Assembly (NCBI GenBank): GCA_024500155.1
Contig: CM044867.1
Location: 28,035,632-28,099,631, forward strand
DNA: 64,000 nucleotides
Direction: 5' to 3'
Origin: Chenopodium formosanum
Lineage: Eukaryota; Streptophyta; Magnoliopsida; Caryophyllales; Amaranthaceae
Shown here piece by piece: positions 22,961 to 32,239 of the stretch (positions are counted from its first letter, which is position 1; each line of letters starts with the position of its first letter). The notes under the pieces were generated by a model that saw only the letters and a program-made list of their open reading frames with translations, had not been told where the DNA came from and made no database searches. Made by a program: the position numbers and the translations under genes.

Positions 22961-23554
22961 AGGAATCAGAAGAAATATTTCGAGAACTACTTCGAAGACA
23001 GCCAGAGCTAATTAAACAAAAACATAAAAATGGAAATTCAGCATTCCATTTTTGGGCGTGTCATGGAAACTTTTGGCTGTTTAAAATTCTCTTCGAATGT
23101 AAGGATATCATCGAAGATGTAAATAAGGTTTTCACAGACTTGTTATCTTCAACAAATAAGTATGGTAACAATCCATTACACGACATGGCCATGGAAAAGT
23201 CCCTGTGTACAGAAGATGCTAAAAAATTAGCAGAATTGCTCATAGATATTTACAGAAAAGAACCACCAAAATTTTCATATAATCAACATCCCTGGATAGC
23301 GAAGAATAATAATGGAGATACACCTTTGTCATTGGCCATAGCCCATAACAAAGAAAATCTCGCAATATATTTGTTGTCAGTGGATGAAAATGTAGTTATT
23401 GCAAGTGAGAAGAATGTTCTATTCTTGGCTATCGAGAATCAATGTCATACATTTGCTGAAGAGCTATTGAAGATAATTGATAACAAAAGTTGGACTCAAC
23501 TTCTTTGTAATGATCAGAAGCAAAATGTCTTGCATATTGCACCAATATGCACAG
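22961..23554 (+). CDS. Ankyrin gene exon 2
   Basis: Follows a TTACAG acceptor and continues in phase 1. Ankyrin-like units include GNSAFHFWACHG, YGNNPLHDMAM and GDTPLSLAIAHN. The open frame runs to a CAG|GTGAGT donor. A coding match on both sides of intron 2 supports the splice choice. Confidence 0.85.
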
Positions 23555-23866
23555 GTGAGTTGACAGTCTATTTATCTATTTTTTTTTTTTTTTTCACTAA
23601 TAACATCATCATTGGTGATAAATAAAAATGCGAACCATCTATTTGGTTTTATATTCTTTCTCATCTTTACTATCCTCTAAAACCTAAAGCAAAGAAATAA
23701 CATGTTTATATGTCACGTTTTATTCATCATAAGCTGACATGGTGCTATACTAGCTGTACTCACTAATTCACACACTGTGCAATCTCTATATTTAATGGTT
23801 ATTTGGTGAGGAATTATAAAATCACATAGGATCTCGTAAGATTCATTTTTTTTTATTTTATTTTTA

Positions 23867-26108
23867 GGAAAATTGGCTTAAAATAATCTCAACTATTAAT
23901 AGCGTGTGCAAAATAATACAACCTCAACTATTTGCTATTAGTAGTACAACCTTTTGTACTATATGTGCAATGGTACACCAGCCACCGAAAAAGGCATCTT
24001 AAGAAATATTGCGTCCATTTTTAACTATAAAAATAAATTTCTACTATCAAACAAAAGTAAATAGGGTATTTAAATTCATTATTATATTGATATAACTAGT
24101 TTCAAACAATGTTTTAAAACAAAAATTAACATAATATTTCCTTTGTTTTTTTATGCTTACAACACACCTTTAATTTTTGACATGCTAAGCTATTTGAAAA
24201 AGTGATTAGACTATGTAAGTGGACAAATTAAGCTATAAATTTAAATTGTACCACCCTAACACGTACACTTTCTTTCTTTTTTTTCAAACATAACACTTTC
24301 TTCTTATTGGTTGTAAAATTTTTTTAATTAATTTGTCTGTTTATCTAGTCTAATATCTCTCTTAAAGTGTGTGTCATGTCAAATTAGTGTGTTATTGTAA
24401 ATAATAATGTAGGAATAATGTATTTTTAAAAAAAAAGTTAATAATTGAAAAAAAAAATAATTTAATGATGAATATGGATGAAATATTCCTCGAGATACCT
24501 TTTCTGATGGCTGGCGTACAATTTTGCACATATACTATAAAAGATGGTACTGCTGAAAGCAAATAGCTGAGGTTGTACTATTTTCCACACATTGTTAAAA
24601 TCTGAAATTAGTACTATACACCCGGGTGCACCATGCACATGGTGCACCTGGGTGAAATTGATGCTGCGTGATAGTTTTTGCATGTGTTTCCGTAATTTAA
24701 GGGATTGTGAAGAACATTCCATATTATTAGTTTCCAAAATTACTCCATCTACATTCTTCCATTATTTTCAAATATTTTAGAGAGAGAAAATTAGAGAGAA
24801 ATTTAGAGAGAGAAATTATCGGCGATTTACAGAGAATTTCAGAGCAATTTTCTCAATTTTAATGGCGTATCAATCAGAATTTCGACATGATTCTGATGCT
24901 AGATTTGTTGATGATAACGATGGTGATGATGATGATGAGGATAATGGAGGTGAATTTGAAGATATCGTAAATAGAGACGAAGGTAATTTTTGTTGAATTT
25001 TTGTTTTGATTATATGAATTGTGAAATTATGAAAAATTAGGTTGAATTTGATTGTAGATTTAGTTGATTGATTGTTCAATTGATTGTAATTGTGTTGTTT
25101 ATTTGTTTATTATAGGTTTTTTTTTATTGTAATTGCTGGATGTTGAAGATGAAGTTCTTTTTATATTTGGTCATGTTCTTTATTTTATTGATTTGGTCAT
25201 GTTCATAGTGTATATGTTTGTTTTATGATACATGTTCTTTTTCATATGAGTTATGTTCTTTTTATGATGCATGTTTTTTTTTAAATATTCATGTTCTTTT
25301 TATGATACATATTCTTTTTTTTTTAATATTCATGTTCTTTTTATGATACATGTTCTTTTTTTTCTTTTTTTTTTAATTTTTTTTATTTTATTATTATTTT
25401 TTAATATATAATTGCCAGACGTTGAAGATGAAGTTCTTTTTATATTTGGTCATGTTCTTTATTTTATTGATTTGGTCATGTTCATAGTGTATATGTTCAT
25501 TTTATAATACATGTTCTTTTTCATATGTTATGTTCTTTTTATGATACATGTTCTTTTTTAAAATATTCATGTTCTTTTTATAATACATGTTCTTTTTCAT
25601 ATGTTATGTTCTTTTTATGATACATGTTCTTTTTTAAAATATTCATGTTCTTTTTATAATACATGTTCTTTTTTTAAATATTCATGTTCTTTTTTTAATA
25701 TTCACATGTTCTTTTTATATTTGGTCATGTTCATAGTGTATATGTTCTTTTTATGATACATGTTCTTTTTTTAAATATTCATGTTCTTTTTTTAAAGAAC
25801 TTTTGAAATGACTTTTACCCAAAAAGGTGGGCCATGTGTCAGTTATTTTCCGAAAAATCCGAAAAAAACTTACTCCACTTTTCCATTTCACGCGTTCTTT
25901 TTATCAAACCCTTTATGTTCTTTTATTAACCCATGTTCTTTACAATCCTTCTTAATGTTCTTTCCGCCTTTTTTAATTTGCGAGGGGTCTGCGTTTTATG
26001 TTTTGGCGTATGTCGTTTTGATCGGGTGCACCATGCGCATGGTGCACCCGGGTGCACCAACCAATAATTACATTGTTAATAGTTGAGATTATTTTAAGCC
26101 AATTTTCC
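23867..26108. mobile_element. Nested foldback elements in ankyrin intron 3
   Basis: The outer element begins GGAAAATTGGCTTAAAATAA at 23867 and ends with its reverse complement at 26108, flanked by TTTATTT-type sequences that match 8 of 10, so possibly a worn Mutator-like duplication. Inside sits a second element (about 24621-26058) with palindromic ends: GGTGCACCATGCGCATGGTG... on the right is a perfect 24-bp palindrome, with one change on the left. An ORF start (ATG 24861) with an aspartate-rich stretch to a GTAATT donor at 24986 resembles the first exon of a transposase gene. The interior 25140-25800 is an ATGTTCTTTTTATGATAC array. Confidence 0.6.
25140..25800 (+). repeat. Degenerate ATGTTCTTTTT tandem array
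   Basis: About 25 copies of ATGTTCTTTTT separated by TATGATAC, AAATATTC or similar words, with a larger repeat of roughly 300 bp (25140-25340 against 25430-25560). It lies inside the non-autonomous transposon in intron 3. No coding. Confidence 0.75.
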
Positions 26109-26239
26109 TTTATTTATTATATTTTTTGGAGTTGTAATGGCTACCCAACTTTTGTAGTTGGTTTTTTTTTTTATTCTAATCCCTTTGTTAGTAATCTTGG
26201 TATTTTAACTTTTTTTTTGTCATAAAAACATTCAAAGAA

Positions 26240-26745
26240 AAATTTGTAAAAATTTGTAAAAAAAAAAAAAAAAAACCCTTTTAAATGCACCATTTTGTGA
26301 CAAAAATACTTTTAAAAGCTTTATCGTAAAAAAAAAACCCAAATTTAAAAAAATTTCGTTTAAAGAAACCTAGTACCACGAATTCACTTAATTAACCTCT
26401 AATCTCTTCTAAATACTTTCTAACTCTCACTTAACTATTTAATAATTAAATTGCCGCTAGGGGACGGGGAAAGGGAGGAAGGTGGCTGAGCAAGTGGTTA
26501 CAGTGGTAGTGGTGGTTTTTTTTAAAAAAATTTTAAATTTATTTAATTATTAAATAGTTAAGTGAGAGTTAGAGAGTAATTAGAAGAGATTAGAGGTTAA
26601 TTAAGTGAATTAGTGGTACCAGTTTTCTTTGAACAAAAAATTTTAACTTTGGGTTTTTTTTACGATAAAGGTTTTAAAAGGTTGCTTTTTGCAAAATAGT
26701 GCTTTTAAACGGTTTTTTTTGACAAATTTTTCATATTCAAATAGG
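26240..26745. mobile_element. Foldback MITE in ankyrin intron 3
   Basis: Arms at about 26280-26460 and 26530-26730 are reverse complements, for example TTCACTTAATTAACCTCTAA against its complement, and AGTTAAGTGAGAGTTAGA against its complement. The centre is a short GC-rich GGGGACGGGGAAAGGGAGG block. Exact ends are blurred by A and T runs. A partial Stowaway end (CTCCCTCC) lies just downstream near 26816. Confidence 0.65.
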
Positions 26746-27104
26746 AAGTTAGAAAAAAATGGAGAGAATATCATCCAAATATTAATTTTACACGGAGTAT
26801 ATTTTTTACTTATTGCTCCCTCCACTTTTTAAATTGATAAATTTTTCTTATTTAATCCTCAATTTTTTTTAAGTGATACATTTGTAATTTCAAATACTAA
26901 ATTTTTATATGAGTAATTTTCGATAATTAATAATTAAAGATACTAACAATTGAATTTATGCATGGCATTTTTCAGTGTGTTAACTAAAAAAGTACACAAG
27001 AGTGAAGTAAAATACAATATAAAGTTAGGTTCATATGCGTACATTGTTTAATTACAAGTGATTTATATATAAATTATTAAATAGAAATTCTTCTTGAAAA
27101 GCAG

Positions 27105-27426
27105 AAAAATTTTGTGCACAACTAATTGAAGGACATCCAGAATTAATCGGAAGAGTTGATAAAGAAGGATCCACAATTATTCACAGTTGGATAAAAAGTG
27201 ACAAATGCAAAGATTGGTTATTTAAATTCATGTTGGAGAGCAAGTGGAAATTAATGTTCGTCAAACTTATTGATATTAAGGATTACAATTACCAAAACAA
27301 TCCTTTTCATGTTGCTGCAACTACCACTCATGAAGCAACAATTCAGAATGTACGACTGCTTGTAGAAGCTTACAAAAAAAAACATACTATTATTTGTTAT
27401 TATTTGTTATTATTTGCTTGTAGCAG
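27105..27426 (+). CDS. Ankyrin gene exon 3
   Basis: Acceptor AAAGCAG at 27104; phase 1 continues as EKFCAQLIEGHPELIG, parallel to the start of exon 2 (EEIFRELLRRQPELI), so it is a duplicated exon unit. NPFHVAAT is an ankyrin motif. The end is uncertain: the likely CAG|GTAAGA donor at 27426 leaves a phase that does not fit exon 4. The A9 run near 27374 followed by TTATTTG repeats suggests slippage. Confidence 0.65.
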
Positions 27427-27859
27427 GTAAGATTATTATTTGTTGCAGTTTACTCAATTAGTCACTTAAATTATTCAAATATGTAGATGCATATTATTTT
27501 TTTTTCTTTCCTTCATAGAATATTTTTAGCACTTATTATGACACATTTTGCTAAATTTAGACGTATGTTATTGCATTGTTCACCATCAATTGTTATTTTG
27601 CCACAAATTAGATGAAGAAATGGAGAGATTTCATTGTCGTGTCAATTAATTTAATTTTGTTGGCATAATACATCGTATGTTTTCATAGTGTATATTTTTT
27701 TTCGCTGTCATAGTTTCACATTGTTTTTTTTTTGTTGATCCAATTCAATTGAAAATTGATAACTTTAATTAAGAAAAGAAAATTCAATGGAAATGAGACT
27801 TTTATTGGAGACAGACTTAAGGAATATGATTCTTATATTTTTGTAAAATGTAAAAGCAG

Positions 27860-28380
27860 ATGAAACCTTCGGGACATGGCTAGTAAACAATGCACCAGAA
27901 TTCATCACCCTAAAAGACAATTATGAACAATCAGCTTGGGATAAAGCGTATGAACTTGGTCCTGCATGGTTTATAAAAGCGGTTTTGGAAAAAGATTCAA
28001 CAGTGTTCAGTAGCGAGCCCCTAGCTTGGAAAAAAGCATGTGAGAATGGTCATGTCTCAGCTCTTCGTGCCTTCATCGACTATAATCCGGGAGCGTTTCG
28101 AGATCTTTGTATTGAATATAAGGATTCTCCTTTACATCATATAAAACTTTCAAGTTTAACAGACTATGAAGAGTTTCTCAACATTCCACGCATGAAGGAT
28201 CTAATTAATCTTCAAGATTCTCAAGGTGTTACACCTTTACACAAAGCAATACAAAATGAAGACTTATTCTTGAGTGAAACTTTACTCAGCATTGATAAGA
28301 TTAGCTATGACATCAAGGATGATGAAGATAATTCTGCCATAGATCTATTGGCTCAAAAATGCGTTGACAACCAGGCATGG
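27860..28380 (+). CDS. Ankyrin gene exon 4
   Basis: After an AAAGCAG acceptor, 173 codons read as ankyrin-type helices (DETFGTWLVNNAPEF...; DSPLHHIKLS; GVTPLHKAIQNED). The exon expects a phase-1 upstream partner. It ends NQAW at a GTATTA donor, phase 0, matching exon 5. Confidence 0.75.
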
Positions 28381-28523
28381 GTATTATTTCTCTCTAGTAA
28401 AATTTGCAACTTAAGATTCATTTTATTACATGTTAGATGATGCTTCTTTCACTAAAAAAGGAAAATTTGATAATTACCACCTACAATTACAGTTGCTTTA
28501 GTAATAACCACCAACAGTTCTTG

Positions 28524-29575
28524 AAAATTTGTCTAGAAGGGACATATATGTTCACTTATTTGTTTGAAAGGACCTTATAAATTTAGGGGCTGTTTGGTTT
28601 ATCAAAGGGAAAGGGAATGACTTAATTAAACAAAGGGAATGGAAAAGAATAGAATGTAATTCCCTTTGTTTTGCAATGTTGTTTGTTTTATACAACAATA
28701 AAATCACAACCAACCCATACAACCACCACAAAAACTACCAATTCACTTCTCCTTTCCCTTTTTCTCCGGCCACTGTGAATATCCCAACCACCCAGTCACC
28801 CCACTATTTTGTTGTTTGGGGGGACCTTGATGTCGGAATCCGGCCATTGACTATTTTCCTCCGGCGTTGACCTCACACGTGATTGTCACGTGACCTTAAA
28901 AAATGACCATCCCCTTACTTTTTTCAACGTTTTCCCCCCATTTCCCCATTTTTGCCCAAATTTTCCCCTAAACTCTCTCTCTCCTCAAAATCGTGGGTTC
29001 CAAGCCCTAATACTTTCAATTCTCTGTTCAAAATTCGACCAAATTCATTCCATTACTTCAATTAAGTACTTTTTGCACCAGGTAATAAGATCAATGTTTG
29101 CGTTTTTTGTCTTCAATTTCCTTGTAATTGAAATAGTCTGCAAAATTAGAGTTTTTAATGTAACTGCTTCTCAATCAAATTTTGTGGTTTTGTTTGTTGA
29201 AGCGTAATTTGTGGACTTTGTGGACTTCTCAAATTTTGTGGTTTTGTTTTTAAGCATAATGAGCTGCTGTTAGGAGCTTTGTGGACTTGGAAAAGGATAA
29301 GGAAATAGATCTAATGTTTTGGGGAAAGAATTTGGGGAAAAAGGGGGAAATGGAGGGAAAACGTGGAAAAAAGTAAGGGGAGGGTCATTTTTTAAGGTTA
29401 CGTGATAGTCACCTGTGAGGTCAATGCCGGAGAAAAAAAGTCAATGGCCGGATTCAGACCTCAAGGTCCCCCTAAACAACAAAACAGACTTATAAGGTCC
29501 TTTCTCACCACTTTAAATTTATAAGGTCCTTCCAGGCAAATAAGTGAGCAAATATGTCCCTTCTAGACAAATTTT
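28524..29575. mobile_element. Foldback MITE with nested insertion in ankyrin intron 4
   Basis: Ends AAAATTTGTCTAGAAGGGAC and its reverse complement. The arms continue to pair over several hundred bp (the GGACCTTATAAATTTA, CATTGACT, TGACCTCACA and CCTTAAAAAATGACC blocks). The left arm carries about 210 bp absent from the right, starting GGGGCTGTTTGGTTT near 28587, the usual opening of a PIF/Harbinger-type MITE, so one MITE sits in another. No duplication was found for the outer element. Confidence 0.65.
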
Positions 29576-30000
29576 CCTTAATTTTATTTTACCACCAATA
29601 ATTCTTCATAACATAAAAAATCACCACCTCTTTTCTCAAACTCTCCAAAGTGACGTCATGGTGGTCCCTACTAACAATTTTCCCTCACTTTTTCCTCGAT
29701 TGTCACCTCTGTTCTTCCCTCTTCTTCCTCTCTTGGTAGTTATTACTAAAATAAATATTTTTCTCTTTATTTTTATTATTTCGTTGTAACCCAAAAAGAT
29801 AAGATATATTCAAGCTTTGAATATCAATTTCATGTACACAACTTTAATTGAATTAATTTTGTTAGCAATAATTTATGTGGAATAGCATATATACGAAGTT
29901 CATATTTTTTTTTTTTTTTTTTTAATGTCACATTGTTGCTTTTCATTTGTTGTTGCTTTGGAGCTAGCTAGAAATGAACAACAATACTGAATCATTGCAG

Positions 30001-30555
30001 GACCGAATGTGCAAAAGAATTGGACTTGATCCAAAGATTAAAACAACATACTTTCAAACTAAGACGAATTTGTTAGATGTGCGAAATTCTTTGTTTGTGG
30101 TAGCTGCTTTACTGGCCACTATTACATTCACTGCTGGGTTCACTCTTCCTGGTGGATTTACTCAAGATACCGGGGAAGCAATTTTGGCATAAAAGGCAAC
30201 TTTTTTGGTGTTTTTGGTATCTGATACAATAGCCCTATTTTTTTCAATGTTGGTGTTGATTTGTCTCATATGGTCCATGGTCTATGATTCAAGTAAATCA
30301 TTGATATTGATTGATCGGAGTATGGTGTTACTCCGTTTGGCACTAAATTGCACATTATTGGCGTTTATGACGGGAGTCTACATTGTCATAGCACCAAAGT
30401 CACTGTGGGCAGCTGTCCTCATCATTGTCATCGTGAGCTCTCTCATTGGAATTTCAATCAACAAGACTCTCTTGTACAATGCTCTAGAGTATCTAGACAA
30501 GTTATTCCCTTCTCCAAGTAAGATGTGCATCGATCGATTTCGTGTGATGGAATTG
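30001..30555 (+). pseudogene. Ankyrin gene exon 5, PGG domain with in-frame stop
   Basis: Acceptor ATTGCAG at 30000. It encodes the link and PGG domain (FVVAALLATITFTAGFTLPG, with the GFTLPGGFTQDTG signature), then further hydrophobic spans (TIALFFSMLVLICLIW; LNCTLLAFMTGVYIVIA; AAVLIIVIVSSLIGI). TAA at 30190-30192 lies between the signature and the second span where relatives have lysine. Downstream the same frame stays open to 30555 (a GTAAGC donor), so the stop looks recent. If translated, the protein would lose most membrane segments. Confidence 0.8.
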
Positions 30556-30780
30556 GTAAGCTTTTTGTTAAAAAAAAAAGTTGTACTTTGTATTAAATTC
30601 TTCTATCTTTGAAAACAATAATCTCGCTTGAATTTAATCCGTGGTTAAGGCTAATGTGTGGATTTTATTATAAACATTTGAGTTTGAAATGGCGTGAAAA
30701 CTATAAACACCTAAATGTAGTACAATGTAATTTCAGCTAGAAGTCTTGTATTTGTGTACTTGATAAGTTGAAAATTTAGT

Positions 30781-31235
30781 TGTTCCGGGTAATTCCGGCA
30801 CAGATAATCTTCGTGGGTTGGTAAAGGTTTACCGTCCAATTATGCACCTGCACAGTCAATGCAGATAAGCTAACCCGGGGGTTATCCGGGAATAACCTCT
30901 CCGATGCTAAAGTCAGCAATCCGGTAAGAAGAAAGAATGAGGAAAGAGAAAGTGTTTTTGATGTGTAGAGAGAGAGAGAGAGAAAAGATCGTACCTTTGG
31001 ACGAACATTTGCTTGGGTATATATAGAAAAATAACCAAGCTGGTGCCACCTATAACGATAGGTGGCAAACCGACCCCATAGGCAGCAGGTGCCTACGTGG
31101 TCTTAAGCAGCTCTCCACGTGGCCGTTTAGAAAGGCCGTTATGGACATTTGAGCTTTCTTACTAATGAGTTGTTTCTGTGTTATTATTGCATATTACCGG
31201 CTAAGTAGGTAGTACTACCGGTATTATCCCGTACA
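30781..31235 (-). repeat. 3' LTR of the young Tat element
   Basis: In element sense it runs TGTACGGG...CCGGAACA. It contains a G-box type CCACGTGG (31115-31122) upstream of a TATATATA box (about 31016-31026), a 10-bp-stem hairpin around TGCCACCTAT/ATAGGTGGCA, and a GA run. It is 99.3 percent identical to the 5' LTR. Confidence 0.95.
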
Positions 31236-31250
31236 ACTAGCCCCCCAAGT
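31236..31250 (-). promoter_or_regulatory. Polypurine tract
   Basis: Minus strand ACTTGGGGGGCTAGT abuts the 3' LTR, in the position where plus-strand DNA synthesis is primed. Confidence 0.8.
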
Positions 31251-31360
31251 GAGGTCGTCGGTGAAACCGGCGTGCTCACTTGTAATTATAAGAAGAATCA
31301 GAGCAAAATGAGGTACCGATAGTATTTTGTAATTAGAAATGTAAGATTCGCCCCCCTTTA

Positions 31361-31745
31361 GTGAGGAAAGTACCGATAGTACTTTGGTCACTTAAAAACT
31401 GGTTGTGATTTTACAAAAAATCTCCGATTTGCCCCTTCAGTGAGGAAAGGACCGATAGTACTTTGGTCACTTAAAAAATGATTGAGATTTTACAAAAAAT
31501 CTCTGATTTGCCCCTTTAGTGAGGAAAGTACCGATAGTACTTTGGTCACTTAAGAACTGATTGAGATTTTACAAAAAATCTCTGATTTGCCCCTTTAGTG
31601 AGGAAAGTACCGATAGTACTTTGGTCACTTAAAAACTGATTGAGATTTTACAAAAAATCTCTGATTTGCCCCTTTAGTGAGGAAAGTACCGATAGTACCT
31701 TCGTCACTGAAAAACTGATTGATAATTTACCAAAAATACCGATAG
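31361..31745. repeat. 79-bp tandem array, 5 copies
   Basis: Units start GTGAGGAAAG at 31361, 31440, 31519, 31598 and 31677, exactly 79 bp apart, and contain ACCGATAGTACTTTGGTCAC and TTTTACAAAAAATCTCYGAT. The last unit is diverged and partial. Placement between the antisense gene and the 3' LTR matches the hypervariable 3' region of Tat elements, a known source of plant satellite DNA. Confidence 0.95.
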
Positions 31746-31924
31746 TACTGTGTGTCAATTTGATGTAAAAATTTAAAAACTGCAAAATTTCGTGGGCGGG
31801 AAAAGTTTAAAATGAGTGGGGCACGTGTCATCCATCCTACGTTTTAGGTTGCGAAAAGGCCTTTTTCCCCAGCCGTTGGATTGCATGCACAAACTGTCAC
31901 TTCAACTGTCACTGTTCAATGGGG

Positions 31925-31932
31925 TATTTAAG
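31925..31932 (+). promoter_or_regulatory. TATA-like box for the antisense gene
   Basis: GGTATTTAAGC, identical to the box before the antisense ORF of the remnant at 9325-9332. The following 300 bp to ATG 32240 look like a leader, with a possible short intron from GTAAAA at 32145. Confidence 0.5.
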
Positions 31933-32239
31933 CGTCAAAAATCAGCAATTTTCCTCATTTGCTGTTTGTTTCAAAAATTTTCTCCGACGCATTTTCTGCG
32001 AACACATTTAGGGTTTCGTCAATCGATTTTCATTATCAAGAAGAGAACGAATTCAACTACTTGCTTGAAGATCCAAGTCTGTCAAGTTTCTCACTTTAGT
32101 GTTTCTGTCCGTTCTCTCATACGAAGTTCATTTGATTCTACGAGGTAAAAAGCCCTAACTTTTGCTTATTTTGGTAATTTAGAGCGTCAATTGCCTGTTT
32201 CGCCTTAGTGTTGTGTCTGTGGTTGTATTTGTTAAGTTT

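Larger units (their letters stand above)
21854..30555 (+). pseudogene. Ankyrin-repeat/PGG-domain membrane protein gene (ACD6/ITN1-like), probably disabled
   Basis: Host-type gene read over five recognisable exons: 21854-22511, 22961-23554, 27105-27426, 27860-28380 and 30001-30555. The N-terminal part has ankyrin repeats (protein-protein contacts); the C-terminal part has a PGG domain with several membrane spans. Relatives such as ACD6 act in salicylic-acid defence and ITN1 in salt response at the plasma membrane (established knowledge). Exon joins 1-2 and 2-3 are phase 1 and 4-5 is phase 0, all consistent. Join 3-4 is out of phase unless the A9 run near 27374 changed length or an exon was missed. 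A TAA at 30190-30192 interrupts the PGG domain. Introns 3 and 4 are filled with transposons, and a Tat element sits 225 bp after exon 5. A terminal exon was not found. Confidence 0.8.

Noticed and set aside
31361..31745. CRISPR-like regular spacing
   Set aside because: Units are contiguous 79-bp tandem copies without unique spacers, in a plant retrotransposon.
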